This document shows, in pieces, positions 17,555-26,073 of a stretch of 64,000 nucleotides of DNA (positions within the stretch are counted from its first letter, which is position 1; each line of letters begins with the position of its first letter). The position numbers and the translations under genes are program-made. Origin of the DNA: Sphingopyxis sp. H050 (GTDB taxonomy: Bacteria; Pseudomonadota; Alphaproteobacteria; Sphingomonadales; Sphingomonadaceae); NCBI RefSeq assembly GCF_001468265.1, contig NZ_LNRZ01000010.1, positions 107,146-171,145 on the forward strand, written 5' to 3'. The notes beneath the pieces are model-generated. The model was not told the DNA's origin. It did not search any database and worked only from the letters and a program-made list of their open reading frames with translations.

Positions 17555-17694
17555 TCACGCAAAGGCGCGAAGGCGCGAAGAAGAGGGCTTGGGCCGTCAG
17601 GCCCCTCCTTGCCATCCACGATCTGGTTTATCGCGACGTCGATGGGAAAAGGCCGCTTTGCGGCACGTGCAATCTTCTTCGAGCCTTCGCGTGC
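17555..17694. repeat. Repeat element, family C (copy 1, degenerate)
   Basis: Starts TTCACGCAAAGGCGCGAAGG (17555-17574) and ends with an imperfect reverse copy around 17671-17694 (CTTCTTCGAGCCTTCGCGTG). Related copies are at 24621-24854 and 49669-49795. Between genes; no coding function seen. Confidence 0.6.
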
Positions 17695-17707
17695 AAATCC
17701 GAAAAGC

Positions 17708-19861
17708 CTATTTCTCCACCCCCAGCTGCGTCAGCACGAAGGCGAACTCCTCGGCGTCCTCGTGCAGCGCCCCCCAGCGGCCCGACTTGCCGCCATGGCC
17801 CGCGCCCATGTTGGTGCGCAGCAGCAGCGTCGAATCGTTCGTCCGCGTCGCGCGGAGCTTGGCGACCCATTTGGCGGGCTCCCAATAGGTCACGCGCGGG
17901 TCGTTGAGGCCCGCCGACACGAGCATCGGCGGATAGGCTTTTGCGGTCACATTGTCGTAGGGGCTGTAGCTCAGCATATAATCGAACGCGGCCTTGTCGG
18001 TGATCGGGTTGCCCCACTCGGGCCATTCGCCCGGGGTCAGCGGCAGCGTGTCGTCGACCATCGTGTTGATCACGTCGACGAAGGGCACCCCTGCGAGAAC
18101 CGCGCCCCACAGTTCGGGCGCCTCGTTATAGATCACGCCCATCACCTGCCCGCCCGCCGAGCGCCCCTCGACCGAAATTTTGCCGGCGCTGGTGTATTTC
18201 TTGGCGATCAGGCCCTTCGCGACGTCGATGAAGTCGTTGAACGTATTCTTGCGCTCGGTCGTCTTACCCGCAAGATACCAGGCGCGGCCCATGTCGTCGC
18301 CGCCGCGGACATGCGCGATCGCATAGATCATCCCGCGATCGACGAGGCTGAGCCGCGTCGTCGAGAAGCCCGGCGGGACGCGGTAGCCGTATGAGCCGTA
18401 AGCATAGAGATGCATCGGCGCGCTGCCGTCGAGCTTCGTCCCCTTTTTGTAGACGAGCGATGCTGGGATCAGCGTCTTGCCGTCGCGGCTCGGCAGATTA
18501 ACCCGTTCGGTTACATATTGTGTCGCGTCGTAACCCGAAGGAATTTCCTGCACCTTCAGCGTTTCCAGCGTTCCGCTTGCCAAATCATAGTCATAGACGG
18601 TGTCGGGCGTGACCATCGATTCATAGTCGAGCCGCAATTTGTCCTGATGATATTCGGGATTGTCGCCGAGACCCGCGACATAAGTCGCCTCAGGGAATTT
18701 GATCCGGCCCGGGGTCAGCGGCGCGTCATATTTGCGGATATCGACCTGATCGAGCCCGTCCTCGCGCGCTTCGATGACGAAATAGTCGCGGAATATCGAC
18801 AGGCCGGTGATGTAGCTGTGATCCGATCCGGGGATCAGCGTGGTCCACTTGCCCGGGTCCTTCACGCTCGCGGTCGCGACGCGGAAGTTCGGATGCTCGT
18901 CGTTGGTGTGGATGTAGAGCGTGCCCTCGCGCTCGTCGACGCTATACTCGCGGCCCTTCTGGCGCGCCGAGACGAGCTGCATCTTCGCCTCGGGATTGTC
19001 GGCGGGGAGCAGATACACCTCGCTCGTCTCGTTATCGCCCGTCGCGATCACGATGTAATTGTCCGCCGCGGTTTTGCCGATCCCGACCCCGAAACCGATG
19101 TCGGGCTCCTTGTAGAGCAATTTGTCGTCGGCGACGGGCGTCCCGAGCTTGTGCAGCCGGACATTGTCGGTGCGCCAATTCTCGTTCGCGAGGCCGTAGA
19201 GGATGGCGTCGTTACCCGACGTCCAGACGAGCGACGACAGCGTACCGGGGATGACATCGGGAAGTTGCTCGCCGGTATCGAGATTGCGGATCCGCGCCTC
19301 GAACCGCTCCGAGCCATTGTCGTCGAACGAATAGGCCATCAGCTTGCTGTTCGGGCTGATCGACAGTTCGGCGAGGCGGAAATATTCCTTGCCCGCGGCC
19401 ATTGCGACCTCGTCGAGGATCAGCTGCGCTTCGCCGCCTGCGACGGGCTTGCGATACCATTTTTTATATTCGGCGCCCTCGTCATATTCGACCCAGTAGA
19501 GCCAGTCGCCGTCCTTTTGCGGCACGCTCGAATCGGCTTCCTTGATGCGGCCCTTCATCTCCTGGAACAGCGTCTCGACCAGCTTCGCGTGCGGCTTCAT
19601 CGCCGCATCGAAATAGGCATTCTCGGCTTTCACATAGTCGAGGATATCCGCGTCATCGATCACCGGATAGCTTTGGTCGCGGAGCCAGAAATAGGAATCG
19701 GACAGCGTCTTGCCGTGCAGCGTGACTTCGTGCGGGCGCTTGTCGGCGACCGGAGCGGCGGGGCTGGTGGTCAATTTGGGCTCTTTCTCTTCGGCAAGGG
19801 CACTCGGGGACGCGACAAGCGGGGTGGTAATTGCGGCCAGAAACATCCAAATAGCGCGCAT
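17708..19861 (-). CDS. S9 prolyl oligopeptidase (protease II type), exported
   Basis: 717-residue serine peptidase cleaving short peptides. N-terminal signal peptide MRAIWMFLAAITTPLVASPSA with a likely Ala-x-Ala site, so periplasmic. A beta-propeller domain (to about residue 440) precedes an alpha/beta-hydrolase domain with Ser568 in GRSAGGQ, Asp654 in GLNDPRV and His689 in GAGHGG. The conserved block RGGDDMGRAWYLAGK (a protease II hallmark) suggests oligopeptidase B-like specificity. I use ATG 19861; the frame extends to 19930 into the divergent pepP. Confidence 0.93.
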   Translation of the reverse strand: MRAIWMFLAAITTPLVASPSALAEEKEPKLTTSPAAPVADKRPHEVTLHGKTLSDSYFWLRDQSYPVIDDADILDYVKAENAYFDAAMKPHAKLVETLFQEMKGRIKEADSSVPQKDGDWLYWVEYDEGAEYKKWYRKPVAGGEAQLILDEVAMAAGKEYFRLAELSISPNSKLMAYSFDDNGSERFEARIRNLDTGEQLPDVIPGTLSSLVWTSGNDAILYGLANENWRTDNVRLHKLGTPVADDKLLYKEPDIGFGVGIGKTAADNYIVIATGDNETSEVYLLPADNPEAKMQLVSARQKGREYSVDEREGTLYIHTNDEHPNFRVATASVKDPGKWTTLIPGSDHSYITGLSIFRDYFVIEAREDGLDQVDIRKYDAPLTPGRIKFPEATYVAGLGDNPEYHQDKLRLDYESMVTPDTVYDYDLASGTLETLKVQEIPSGYDATQYVTERVNLPSRDGKTLIPASLVYKKGTKLDGSAPMHLYAYGSYGYRVPPGFSTTRLSLVDRGMIYAIAHVRGGDDMGRAWYLAGKTTERKNTFNDFIDVAKGLIAKKYTSAGKISVEGRSAGGQVMGVIYNEAPELWGAVLAGVPFVDVINTMVDDTLPLTPGEWPEWGNPITDKAAFDYMLSYSPYDNVTAKAYPPMLVSAGLNDPRVTYWEPAKWVAKLRATRTNDSTLLLRTNMGAGHGGKSGRWGALHEDAEEFAFVLTQLGVEK

Positions 19862-19928
19862 ATGAAAACCCTCGCAGCGTCGCCCCGATCGGGCAGGATG
19901 GCTGCGATGTAGGAACAAGGAAGCAGCC

Positions 19929-21755
19929 ATGTCCAGCCCCGTCCACGCAGAGCGCCTCGCCCGCGTCCGCGCCGAACTCGCCGCGCGCGGCCTCGACGGC
20001 TTTGTCGTGCCGATCAGCGACGAGCATATGAGCGAATATGTCGGCGCCTATGCGCAGCGCATGGCGTGGCTGACGGGGTTCGGGGGATCGGCCGGGACCG
20101 CGGCGGTGCTGCCGGCAAAGGCCGCGGTGTTCGTCGACGGGCGCTACACCGTGCAGGTGCGCGATCAGGTCGACGGGACGCTGTTCGACTATGTCGGCGT
20201 GCCGCAGTCGAGCGTCGCCGAATGGCTGGGCGCGAACGTCAGCGCGGGGCAGAAGGTCGGGTACGACCCGTGGCTCCACAGCATCGACTGGGCGCGCGGG
20301 CTGGAGAAGGCGATCGCGGCGAAGGGCGCGAGCCTCGTTGCCGTGACGCCGAACCCGCTCGACGCCGCGTGGGACGACCAGCCCGCGCCGAGCGACGCCG
20401 TTGTGACCGTCCACGACGCCGCGCTCGCCGGGCAGGGCGCGGTCGAAAAGCGCGAGGTCATCGCCGACTGGCTGAAGGCCAAGGGCCTCGACACGACGGT
20501 GATGACCGCGCTCGATTCGATCGCCTGGACCTTCAACATTCGCGGCACCGACGTCAGCCACACGCCGGTCGGCCTCGCCTTCGCGCTGCTCCACGCCGAT
20601 GCGACGGCCGATCTGTTCATAGCGCCCGAAAAAATTACCGACGCCGTGCGCGCGCACCTCGGCAACAGCGTCCGGATCCACGATCGCGACGCGTTCGAGG
20701 CGGCGCTTGCCGATCTGTCGGGCAAGGCGGTCGCGGTCGATCCCGACCGTGCGGTCGCCGCGATCTTCACCGCGCTCGAAGCCGCCGGCGCGAGGATCGA
20801 ACGCCACCGCGACCCGGCGGTGCTGCCCAAGGCGATCAAGAACCACACCGAGCTCAATGGCACCCGCGCGGCGCATGTTCGCGACGGCGTCGCGGTCGCG
20901 CGCTTCCTGAAATGGATGGAAGAGGTCGCGCCGCAGGGCGGGCTCGACGAGCTCGGCGCAGCGGCGAAGCTCCGCGCATTCCGCGATGCGAACGGCGCGC
21001 TCAAGGATCTGTCGTTCGACACCATCTCGGCCGCCGGCCCGAACGGGGCGCTGCCGCATTACAAGGTCGACGAGACGACCAACCGCGCGATCGAGACGGG
21101 CACGCTCTACCTCGTCGATTCGGGCGGGCAATATGCCGACGGCACGACCGACATCACGCGCACGATCGCGATCGGCGCCCCGACCGCCGAGATGCGCCGC
21201 CGCTTCACGCAGGTGCTGAAGGGCCATATCGCGCTTGCGACCGCGCGCTTCCCCAAGGGGACGCGCGGCAGCCAGCTCGACATTCTGGCGCGGCAATATC
21301 TCTGGGCCGACGGGGTCGATTATGCGCATGGCACCGGCCACGGCGTCGGCGCCTATCTGGCGGTCCACGAGGGGCCGCAGCGCATCGCCAAGCCCGCGGG
21401 CGGCCAGGCGGGGACGGAGGAGCCGCTGCACGCGGGCATGATCCTCTCGAACGAGCCCGGTTACTACAAGGCGGGCCATTTCGGCATCCGGATCGAGAAT
21501 CTCGTTGTCGTCGTGCCGCAGAGCATCGCGGGCGCCGAGGAGGATATGCTGGGGTTCGAGACGATCACCTTTGCCCCGATTGCGCAGAACCTCGTCGAGG
21601 TGGCGCTGCTGTCGCCCGCCGAGGCCGACTGGCTCGACGCCTATCATGCGGAGGTGCTGGCGAAGCTGGGGGCAGGCATGGCAGGCGAAGAACGCGCCTG
21701 GCTGGAAGCGGCCTGCGCACCGCTTGATCGCACGCCCGCCTCGCTCGCGGCCTGA
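19929..21755 (+). CDS. pepP: Xaa-Pro aminopeptidase (aminopeptidase P, M24B)
   Basis: 608-residue metallopeptidase removing N-terminal residues before proline. N-terminal creatinase-like domains are followed by the C-terminal pita-bread fold. Dinuclear metal ligands are visible in LVDSGGQYADGTTDITRTI (two Asp), GTGHGVGAYLAVHEGP (His), NEPGYY (Glu) and IENLVVV (Glu). The length is that of the three-domain eukaryote-like class. No signal peptide, so cytosolic. Divergent by 67 bases from the prolyl oligopeptidase, so the two may share a peptide-turnover role. Confidence 0.94.
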   Translation: MSSPVHAERLARVRAELAARGLDGFVVPISDEHMSEYVGAYAQRMAWLTGFGGSAGTAAVLPAKAAVFVDGRYTVQVRDQVDGTLFDYVGVPQSSVAEWLGANVSAGQKVGYDPWLHSIDWARGLEKAIAAKGASLVAVTPNPLDAAWDDQPAPSDAVVTVHDAALAGQGAVEKREVIADWLKAKGLDTTVMTALDSIAWTFNIRGTDVSHTPVGLAFALLHADATADLFIAPEKITDAVRAHLGNSVRIHDRDAFEAALADLSGKAVAVDPDRAVAAIFTALEAAGARIERHRDPAVLPKAIKNHTELNGTRAAHVRDGVAVARFLKWMEEVAPQGGLDELGAAAKLRAFRDANGALKDLSFDTISAAGPNGALPHYKVDETTNRAIETGTLYLVDSGGQYADGTTDITRTIAIGAPTAEMRRRFTQVLKGHIALATARFPKGTRGSQLDILARQYLWADGVDYAHGTGHGVGAYLAVHEGPQRIAKPAGGQAGTEEPLHAGMILSNEPGYYKAGHFGIRIENLVVVVPQSIAGAEEDMLGFETITFAPIAQNLVEVALLSPAEADWLDAYHAEVLAKLGAGMAGEERAWLEAACAPLDRTPASLAA

Positions 21756-21762
21756 GGCCCGC

Positions 21763-22224
21763 ATGATCGATCATCGCAGCGCCATACCGCTCGCCGATTT
21801 CCGCGTGCAGGAGCGCGTTCGCGTGCGCTTCAACGAGATCGACGGCCAGAATATTGTCTTCAACGGCAATTATCTGGTCTATGCCGATATCGGGGTGACC
21901 GAATATTTCCGGGCGCTCGGTGAGGGCCAGCCCGGCCCGTATTTTAACCAATACGGTACGGATATTCGCGAAACGCATTGCGAAATCGACTATCATGCGC
22001 CGGCGCGACTCGACGAGCTGATCACGATAGCGGCGCGAATCAGCGCCTTTGGGCGGACGAGCTTTACGCTCCATTGCGGAATTTTTCGCGGAAACGAGCG
22101 GCTGACCGATATCGAGATCAGCTACACCCATATCGATTCGGACAGCGGGCAGCCGACGGCGCTGCCGGGCAGCTTCATCGCCGAGGTGCGGCGATTCGAA
22201 TCGCGCACGCCGGCTCAGGACTGA
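21763..22224 (+). CDS. Hotdog-fold acyl-CoA thioesterase
   Basis: 153 residues of the 4-hydroxybenzoyl-CoA thioesterase/YbgC type. It has FNEIDGQNIVFNGNYLVYAD with Asn where the catalytic Asp-Xaa-Xaa-His region lies, then ISAFGRTSFTLHCGIFRG and the terminal TDIEISYTHID. The substrate acyl-CoA is unknown. ATG 21763, eight bases after pepP on the same strand, so probably co-transcribed. Confidence 0.86.
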   Translation: MIDHRSAIPLADFRVQERVRVRFNEIDGQNIVFNGNYLVYADIGVTEYFRALGEGQPGPYFNQYGTDIRETHCEIDYHAPARLDELITIAARISAFGRTSFTLHCGIFRGNERLTDIEISYTHIDSDSGQPTALPGSFIAEVRRFESRTPAQD

Positions 22225-22296
22225 TTCGCGCGCGGGCCGGTTCGAACCGGATCGTATTTCTCGACCAAAAAACTCAGCTTTTCCGGCCGAAAAGCC

Positions 22297-22324
22297 AAAA
22301 AAAAGGGCCGCCCAAAGGCGGCCC
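22297..22324 (-). terminator. Intrinsic terminator, minus-strand orientation
   Basis: Stem GGGCCGCC (22305-22312) and GGCGGCCC (22317-22324) with a 4-base loop. Eight A at 22297-22304 give a U8 tract only for minus-strand transcripts. On the plus strand it is followed by GTGAAAGTTTT, a poor U-tract. No annotated minus-strand gene lies upstream except the short ORF at 22348-22458. Confidence 0.75.
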
Positions 22325-22347
22325 GTGAAAGTTTTGGGAGAGGATGC

Positions 22348-22458
22348 CTAAAAGGCGAGTTTGTTATTGCACTGCACCATGATTGCTGCAACTGCGAAAA
22401 AAGCATCCGCAGTTGCATTTTTTGCAATGCTGAAAGCGGTTGCATGCATTTGGCGCAT
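22348..22458 (-). CDS. Candidate small protein, 36 residues
   Basis: Minus-strand frame from ATG 22458 to TAG at 22348. The peptide begins MRQMHATAF, has a hydrophobic centre (ADAFFAVAAIMV) and ends CNNKLAF. The stop is followed after 23 bases by a strong minus-strand terminator, which is why I list it. No clear ribosome-binding site; ATG 22449 or 22378 are alternative starts. I do not recognise a family. A chance ORF inside a noncoding RNA is an equally good reading. Confidence 0.35.
   Translation of the reverse strand: MRQMHATAFSIAKNATADAFFAVAAIMVQCNNKLAF
22387..22423 (+). terminator. Terminator-like hairpin, plus-strand orientation
   Basis: TGCAACTGCG (22387-22396) and CGCAGTTGCA (22408-22417) are exact complements around an 11-base A-rich loop, followed by TTTTTT (22418-22423). 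It could end the pepP-thioesterase transcript or a small RNA. Confidence 0.6.
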
Positions 22459-22526
22459 CTGCCCCGGGCCGCATCCGCGCGCATCCGGCTCTCGCATTCT
22501 GCGGGCACATCCCCTAAATTGGGCCG

Positions 22527-22994
22527 ATGCGAATGTTCAACAATCTGGATGTCACCGGCGGTCTCAGCGATTTCTGGACCTATGTCCGCGAACCTCGGCC
22601 GCATCGCTGGGCGGTATGGGGCGTCGCGATCGCGCTGACATGGGTCGTGTTCCACGGGGTGTCGGAATATCTGATCCCTTATGAGAAGCCGAAGCCCTCG
22701 ATCGTCTATTTCGAGAATTGGAAGGCGACGCGCAGCGCGGCCGAGATCCGCGCCGACTGGGTGGCGCGCGCCAAGGAAACGACCCTCCGCAACGCCGAAA
22801 AGCGCGCCGAATATCAGCGCTTCGCCGACAGCATGGGCATCGAATATGATTCGAGCGAGGCCGACAAGGTGACGCGCGAGACGCTGGGCGAGGAAGCCGC
22901 AGCCGCCGCGAAGCAGAAGCCCGCGCCGGTACAGACGCGCTCGACGCTTGCCGAGCGCGCGGCGCGCGGCCCGGCGGCCCCCCCGCAGAATTGA
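22527..22994 (+). CDS. Hypothetical single-pass membrane protein upstream of ribD
   Basis: 155 residues starting MRMFNNLDVTGGLSDFW. One transmembrane helix (about residues 28-45, WAVWGVAIALTWVVFHGV) is followed by a charged, probably coiled region (RSAAEIRADWVARAKETTLRNAEKRA) and an Ala/Pro-rich tail. I do not recognise a named family. The stop overlaps ribD's ATG (TGATG), so it is translationally coupled to riboflavin genes, but no role in that pathway is evident. Confidence 0.75.
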   Translation: MRMFNNLDVTGGLSDFWTYVREPRPHRWAVWGVAIALTWVVFHGVSEYLIPYEKPKPSIVYFENWKATRSAAEIRADWVARAKETTLRNAEKRAEYQRFADSMGIEYDSSEADKVTRETLGEEAAAAAKQKPAPVQTRSTLAERAARGPAAPPQN

Positions 22995-23968
22995 TGCGGC
23001 AACCGCTCACCGACGCCGACTGGATGGCGGTCGCCATCGCCCTGTCGCGGCGCGGACGGCCATCTTCCGCGCCCAATCCCAATGTCGGGTGCCTGCTCGT
23101 CAGGGATGGAAAGGTCGTCGCGCGCGGCTGGACGCAGCCCGGCGGACGGCCGCACGCCGAAGCCGTTGCGATTGCCGCGGCGGGCGAAGCGGCGCGGGGC
23201 GCCACCGCCTATGTCAGCCTCGAACCCTGCGCGCATGCGAGCCCGCGCGGGCCGGCGTGCAGCGATTCGCTGATCGTGGCGGGCGTTGCGCGCGTGGTGA
23301 TCGCGGCGCAGGACCCCGATCCGCGCACCGACGGCGCGGGCATCACCCGGTTGCAGGCGGCGGGCATCGAGGTGGTGACGGGCGTGTTGCCGGCCGGGGC
23401 CCGCGCTGCCATGGCGCCCTGGTGGACGCGGCAGGTCGAGGGGCGGCCGTTTGTCACGCTCAAGCTTGCGACCTCGCTTGACGGCTGTATCGCGCTGCGT
23501 GACGGGTCGAGCCGCTGGATCACCGGCGAACGCGCCCGCGCGCATGGCCATCTCGAACGTGCGAGCCATCAGGCGATTCTCGTCGGGCGCGGCACGTTCG
23601 AGGCCGATGCGCCGAAGCTCGACGTGCGGCTGGCGGGGCTCGCCGACCGCAGCCCGAAGAAGTTGTTGCTGACCACCGGCGGCGCGCCCGAAGGCTGGAC
23701 GGCTGTCGCGTCGCCGCAGGCGATCGCCGATGTCGATTCGGTGCTGGTCGAAGGCGGCGCCGGCGCGGCGTCGGCTTTCCTCGCCGCCGACCGCGTCGAC
23801 CGGCTGCTGCTCTACCGCGCGCCGATCCTGATCGGCGGCGGCAAGCGCGCGCTTGGCGATATCGGCCTGACCGATCTGGCCGAGGCCCACGACCGCTGGC
23901 GGCTCTCCGACAGCCGCCTGCTTGGCAGCGACCGGCTCGACGTCTACGAGCGCATCAGGACATATTGA
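22994..23968 (+). CDS. ribD: Riboflavin biosynthesis deaminase/reductase
   Basis: Bifunctional enzyme: deaminates then reduces the pyrimidine intermediate. It has 324 residues. The N-terminal deaminase domain has zinc ligands in GRPHAEAVAI and LEPCAHASPRGPACSD. The C-terminal reductase runs from VTLKLATSLDG, with ILVGRGTFEADAPKL and LVEGGAGAASAFL. ATG 22994 overlaps the upstream stop. ribE follows after eight bases. No FMN riboswitch is visible upstream. Confidence 0.95.
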   Translation: MRQPLTDADWMAVAIALSRRGRPSSAPNPNVGCLLVRDGKVVARGWTQPGGRPHAEAVAIAAAGEAARGATAYVSLEPCAHASPRGPACSDSLIVAGVARVVIAAQDPDPRTDGAGITRLQAAGIEVVTGVLPAGARAAMAPWWTRQVEGRPFVTLKLATSLDGCIALRDGSSRWITGERARAHGHLERASHQAILVGRGTFEADAPKLDVRLAGLADRSPKKLLLTTGGAPEGWTAVASPQAIADVDSVLVEGGAGAASAFLAADRVDRLLLYRAPILIGGGKRALGDIGLTDLAEAHDRWRLSDSRLLGSDRLDVYERIRTY

Positions 23969-23976
23969 GGGCATCC

Positions 23977-24591
23977 ATGTTCACCGGCATCATCACCGAC
24001 ATCGGCACCATCCGCAGCCGCGAGGATCGCGGCGACACGCGGCTTGTCATCGGCACCGCCTATGACACCGACACGATCGACCTCGGCGCGTCGATCGCCT
24101 GCTCGGGGGCGTGCCTGACCGTCGTGGACAAGGGGCATGACGGCGATGGCCACTGGTTCGCGATCGACGCGAGCGGCGAAACGCTGGCGCGCACGGCGGC
24201 GGGGATGTGGGACGCGGGCCGCCGCCTCAATCTCGAACGCGCGCTGAAGATCGGCGACGAGCTCGGCGGGCATATCGTCACCGGCCATGTCGATGGGGTG
24301 GGTACCATCGTTTCGGTAACGCCGGTCGGCGACAGCATCGGCGTGACGGTGTCGGCGCCGGCGGAGCTGGCGCCGCACATCGCCGCCAAAGGATCGATCA
24401 CCGTCGACGGCATCTCGCTGACGGTCAACGAGGTCACCGATCAGCCCGACGGGACCGCGCATTTCACGCTCAACATCATCCCGCACACGCAGGAGATGAC
24501 GACGCTGAACGAAGCGGCGGCGGGGCGTCCGGTCAATCTGGAGATCGACATTTTGGCGCGCTACCTCGCGCGGATGCAGGCGCGGGGGTAA
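23977..24591 (+). CDS. ribE: Riboflavin synthase alpha subunit
   Basis: Dismutates two 6,7-dimethyl-8-ribityllumazine molecules to riboflavin and the pyrimidine diamine. It has 204 residues with the two lumazine-binding repeats. Repeat 1 starts at MFTGIITDIGTI (with GASIACSGACLTV). Repeat 2 starts near GHIVTGHVDGVGTI (with KGSITVDGISLTV). ATG 23977, eight bases after ribD. ribB/ribH lie about 7 kb away on the other strand. Confidence 0.96.
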   Translation: MFTGIITDIGTIRSREDRGDTRLVIGTAYDTDTIDLGASIACSGACLTVVDKGHDGDGHWFAIDASGETLARTAAGMWDAGRRLNLERALKIGDELGGHIVTGHVDGVGTIVSVTPVGDSIGVTVSAPAELAPHIAAKGSITVDGISLTVNEVTDQPDGTAHFTLNIIPHTQEMTTLNEAAAGRPVNLEIDILARYLARMQARG

Positions 24592-24620
24592 TCAGCCCGC
24601 AAGGCCGGTTACGAAAATAT

Positions 24621-24854
24621 CTCACGCAAAGGCGCGAAGGCGCGAAGAAAAACGCCGGCGCGGCGAGTCTTTCAATAATTCTCACACAAAGACACAAAGA
24701 TGGGGGCTTGCCCAAGCGACGCGTTGTGACCCCGGGGCGAAGCGATTTTTTTCGTGGCCGCCTGCGGCGGCAAGCAGCGATCGCGCCTGAAGCCGCCATC
24801 TTTGTGTCTTTGTGTGGGATTCCTCTTCCTGGCGCCTTCGCGCCTTTGCGCGAG
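24621..24854. repeat. Nested long inverted repeat, family C (copy 2)
   Basis: Two nested pairs of arms. The outer pair is 24621-24643 with 24832-24854 (22 of 23 positions complementary, core AAAGGCGCGAAGG). The inner pair is 24682-24702 with 24796-24816 (21 of 21 complementary, core AAAGACACAAAGA). About 93 bases separate the inner arms. It fills the gap between convergent ribE and mmcB and could fold into a ~230-nt hairpin. Confidence 0.85.
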
Positions 24855-24883
24855 ATAATTTTCCCGCACCGACGCGAGCGGAA

Positions 24884-25375
24884 TCAGCTCTCGACCCAGC
24901 CCGCCGCGATCTCGGGATCCATTGCGATCATCGACCGCCGCATCGCGATGCGTCCGATGCGCAGCAGCTCGGCCTTGCGCCGCGCCGGTGCAAGGTTGCA
25001 GCTCGCGGCTTCGCGCACCACCGCGGCGCCATAACGGTCGGCGATGATCAGCCCCGAGCTTTCGGGGCGATAGTCCGGCGTCTCGAGGATCGCGGGGTCG
25101 AGCCCCGACGCCAGCGCCCAATAGAAGCGATCGCACCAGTCGCAATAGTCGGGCCATTTGCCGTCGCCGTGCAGGTCGGCACGGCTGACCTTGATCTCGA
25201 CGATTATGATATTGCCCTTGGCGTCGATGGCGGTCAGGTCGGTGCGCCGCCCGTTCGGGAGCGTCACCTCGGGGATCGCGACCAGCCCCTGCTGCGCGAA
25301 CAGCCGGCACACGCCGCGCGCGACATCCGCGGCGGTGATTCCAACGTCGGCGCCGACCAGTCCAGTCACGGCCAC
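24884..25375 (-). CDS. mmcB: MmcB family DNA repair protein
   Basis: 163 residues of the restriction-endonuclease-like fold. Conserved blocks are IPEVTLPNGRRTDLTAID and IIIVEIKVSRADLHGDGKWPDY (Asp and Glu-x-Lys of a PD-(D/E)xK core), then CDRFYWALA. In Caulobacter MmcB is tied to imuAB-dependent mutagenesis; a nuclease role is inferred. GTG 25375 is the likely start, with another GTG two codons in. Downstream of ssb on the same strand, separated by a repeat. Confidence 0.87.
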   Translation of the reverse strand: MAVTGLVGADVGITAADVARGVCRLFAQQGLVAIPEVTLPNGRRTDLTAIDAKGNIIIVEIKVSRADLHGDGKWPDYCDWCDRFYWALASGLDPAILETPDYRPESSGLIIADRYGAAVVREAASCNLAPARRKAELLRIGRIAMRRSMIAMDPEIAAGWVES

Positions 25376-25383
25376 ACCTTACC

Positions 25384-25473
25384 CCGTTCGCCCCGAGCTT
25401 GTCGAAGGGCCGTTCTTCGCTCCCGCGGCGTCACAAGACAGGACGGTGCCTCGACAAGCCAGGCACGAACGGG
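25384..25473. repeat. Inverted-repeat element, family D (copy 1)
   Basis: Arms around CCGTTCG..CGAGCTTGTCGA (25384-25403) and TCGACAAGCC..ACGAACGG (25451-25472) are imperfect complements. A related element is at 47949-48061. It lies between ssb and mmcB. Confidence 0.6.
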
Positions 25474-25486
25474 CGTGCGTTTGTCC

Positions 25487-26041
25487 TCAGAAGGGAACGT
25501 CGTCGTCCAGGTCGTCGTCGAAGGGCGCACGGCCACCGCCGCCGCCCGCGCTTCCGCCACCGCCCTGGTTCCAGCCGCCGCCTGCGCCTGCGCCGCCGGA
25601 CGAGCCGCCGCTGCCCTGATCCCAGCCGCCGCCCGATCCGCCGCCGCCCTGCGACCAACTGTCGCCGCCGCGCGAGCCGCCGCCGCCCGGCGCGCCGTCG
25701 AGCATGGTCAGCGTGCCGCCCATCCCCGCGATCACGACCTCGGTCGTATATTTGTCGTTGCCGTCGCGGTCCTGCCATTTGCGGGTGCGCAGCGAGCCTT
25801 CGATATAAACCTTCGAGCCCTTCTTCAGATAGCGCTCGACGACCCCGACCAGCCCGTCGCCGTTGATGACGACATTATGCCATTCGGTGCGCTCCTTGCG
25901 CTCGCCGGTCATCCGGTCCTTCCACTGTTCGCTGGTCGCGATGCGGATATTGGCGATCTTGCCGCCGTTCTGGAACGACTTGATTTCGGGATCGGCGCCG
26001 AGGTTGCCGATGAGAATTACCTTGTTGACGCTGCCAGCCAT
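25487..26041 (-). CDS. ssb: Single-stranded DNA-binding protein
   Basis: Coats ssDNA in replication, repair and recombination. It has 184 residues. The OB fold is residues 1-112 ([47 protein letters not shown]). A Gly/Ser/Gln-rich linker covers about residues 118-174. The acidic tip ends DDDVPF, the docking site for repair partners. ATG 26041 (MAGSVNKV); the upstream frame to 26269 overlaps feoB. Followed by mmcB, so a DNA-maintenance pair. Confidence 0.96.
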   Translation of the reverse strand: MAGSVNKVILIGNLGADPEIKSFQNGGKIANIRIATSEQWKDRMTGERKERTEWHNVVINGDGLVGVVERYLKKGSKVYIEGSLRTRKWQDRDGNDKYTTEVVIAGMGGTLTMLDGAPGGGGSRGGDSWSQGGGGSGGGWDQGSGGSSGGAGAGGGWNQGGGGSAGGGGGRAPFDDDLDDDVPF

Positions 26042-26073
26042 CGCCGCTCCGCTCCGCTCAAAAGTTGGGAGGA

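Larger units (their letters stand above)
22225..22526. other. 302-base gap with opposed terminator-like hairpins
   Basis: Contains a minus-strand terminator (22297-22324), a plus-strand terminator-like hairpin (22387-22423) and a possible short minus-strand ORF (22348-22458). The left part is rich in A/T runs and TTGCA/TGCAA words. No large gene fits. It is a candidate site for a small RNA or a small-protein transcript. Confidence 0.5.
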
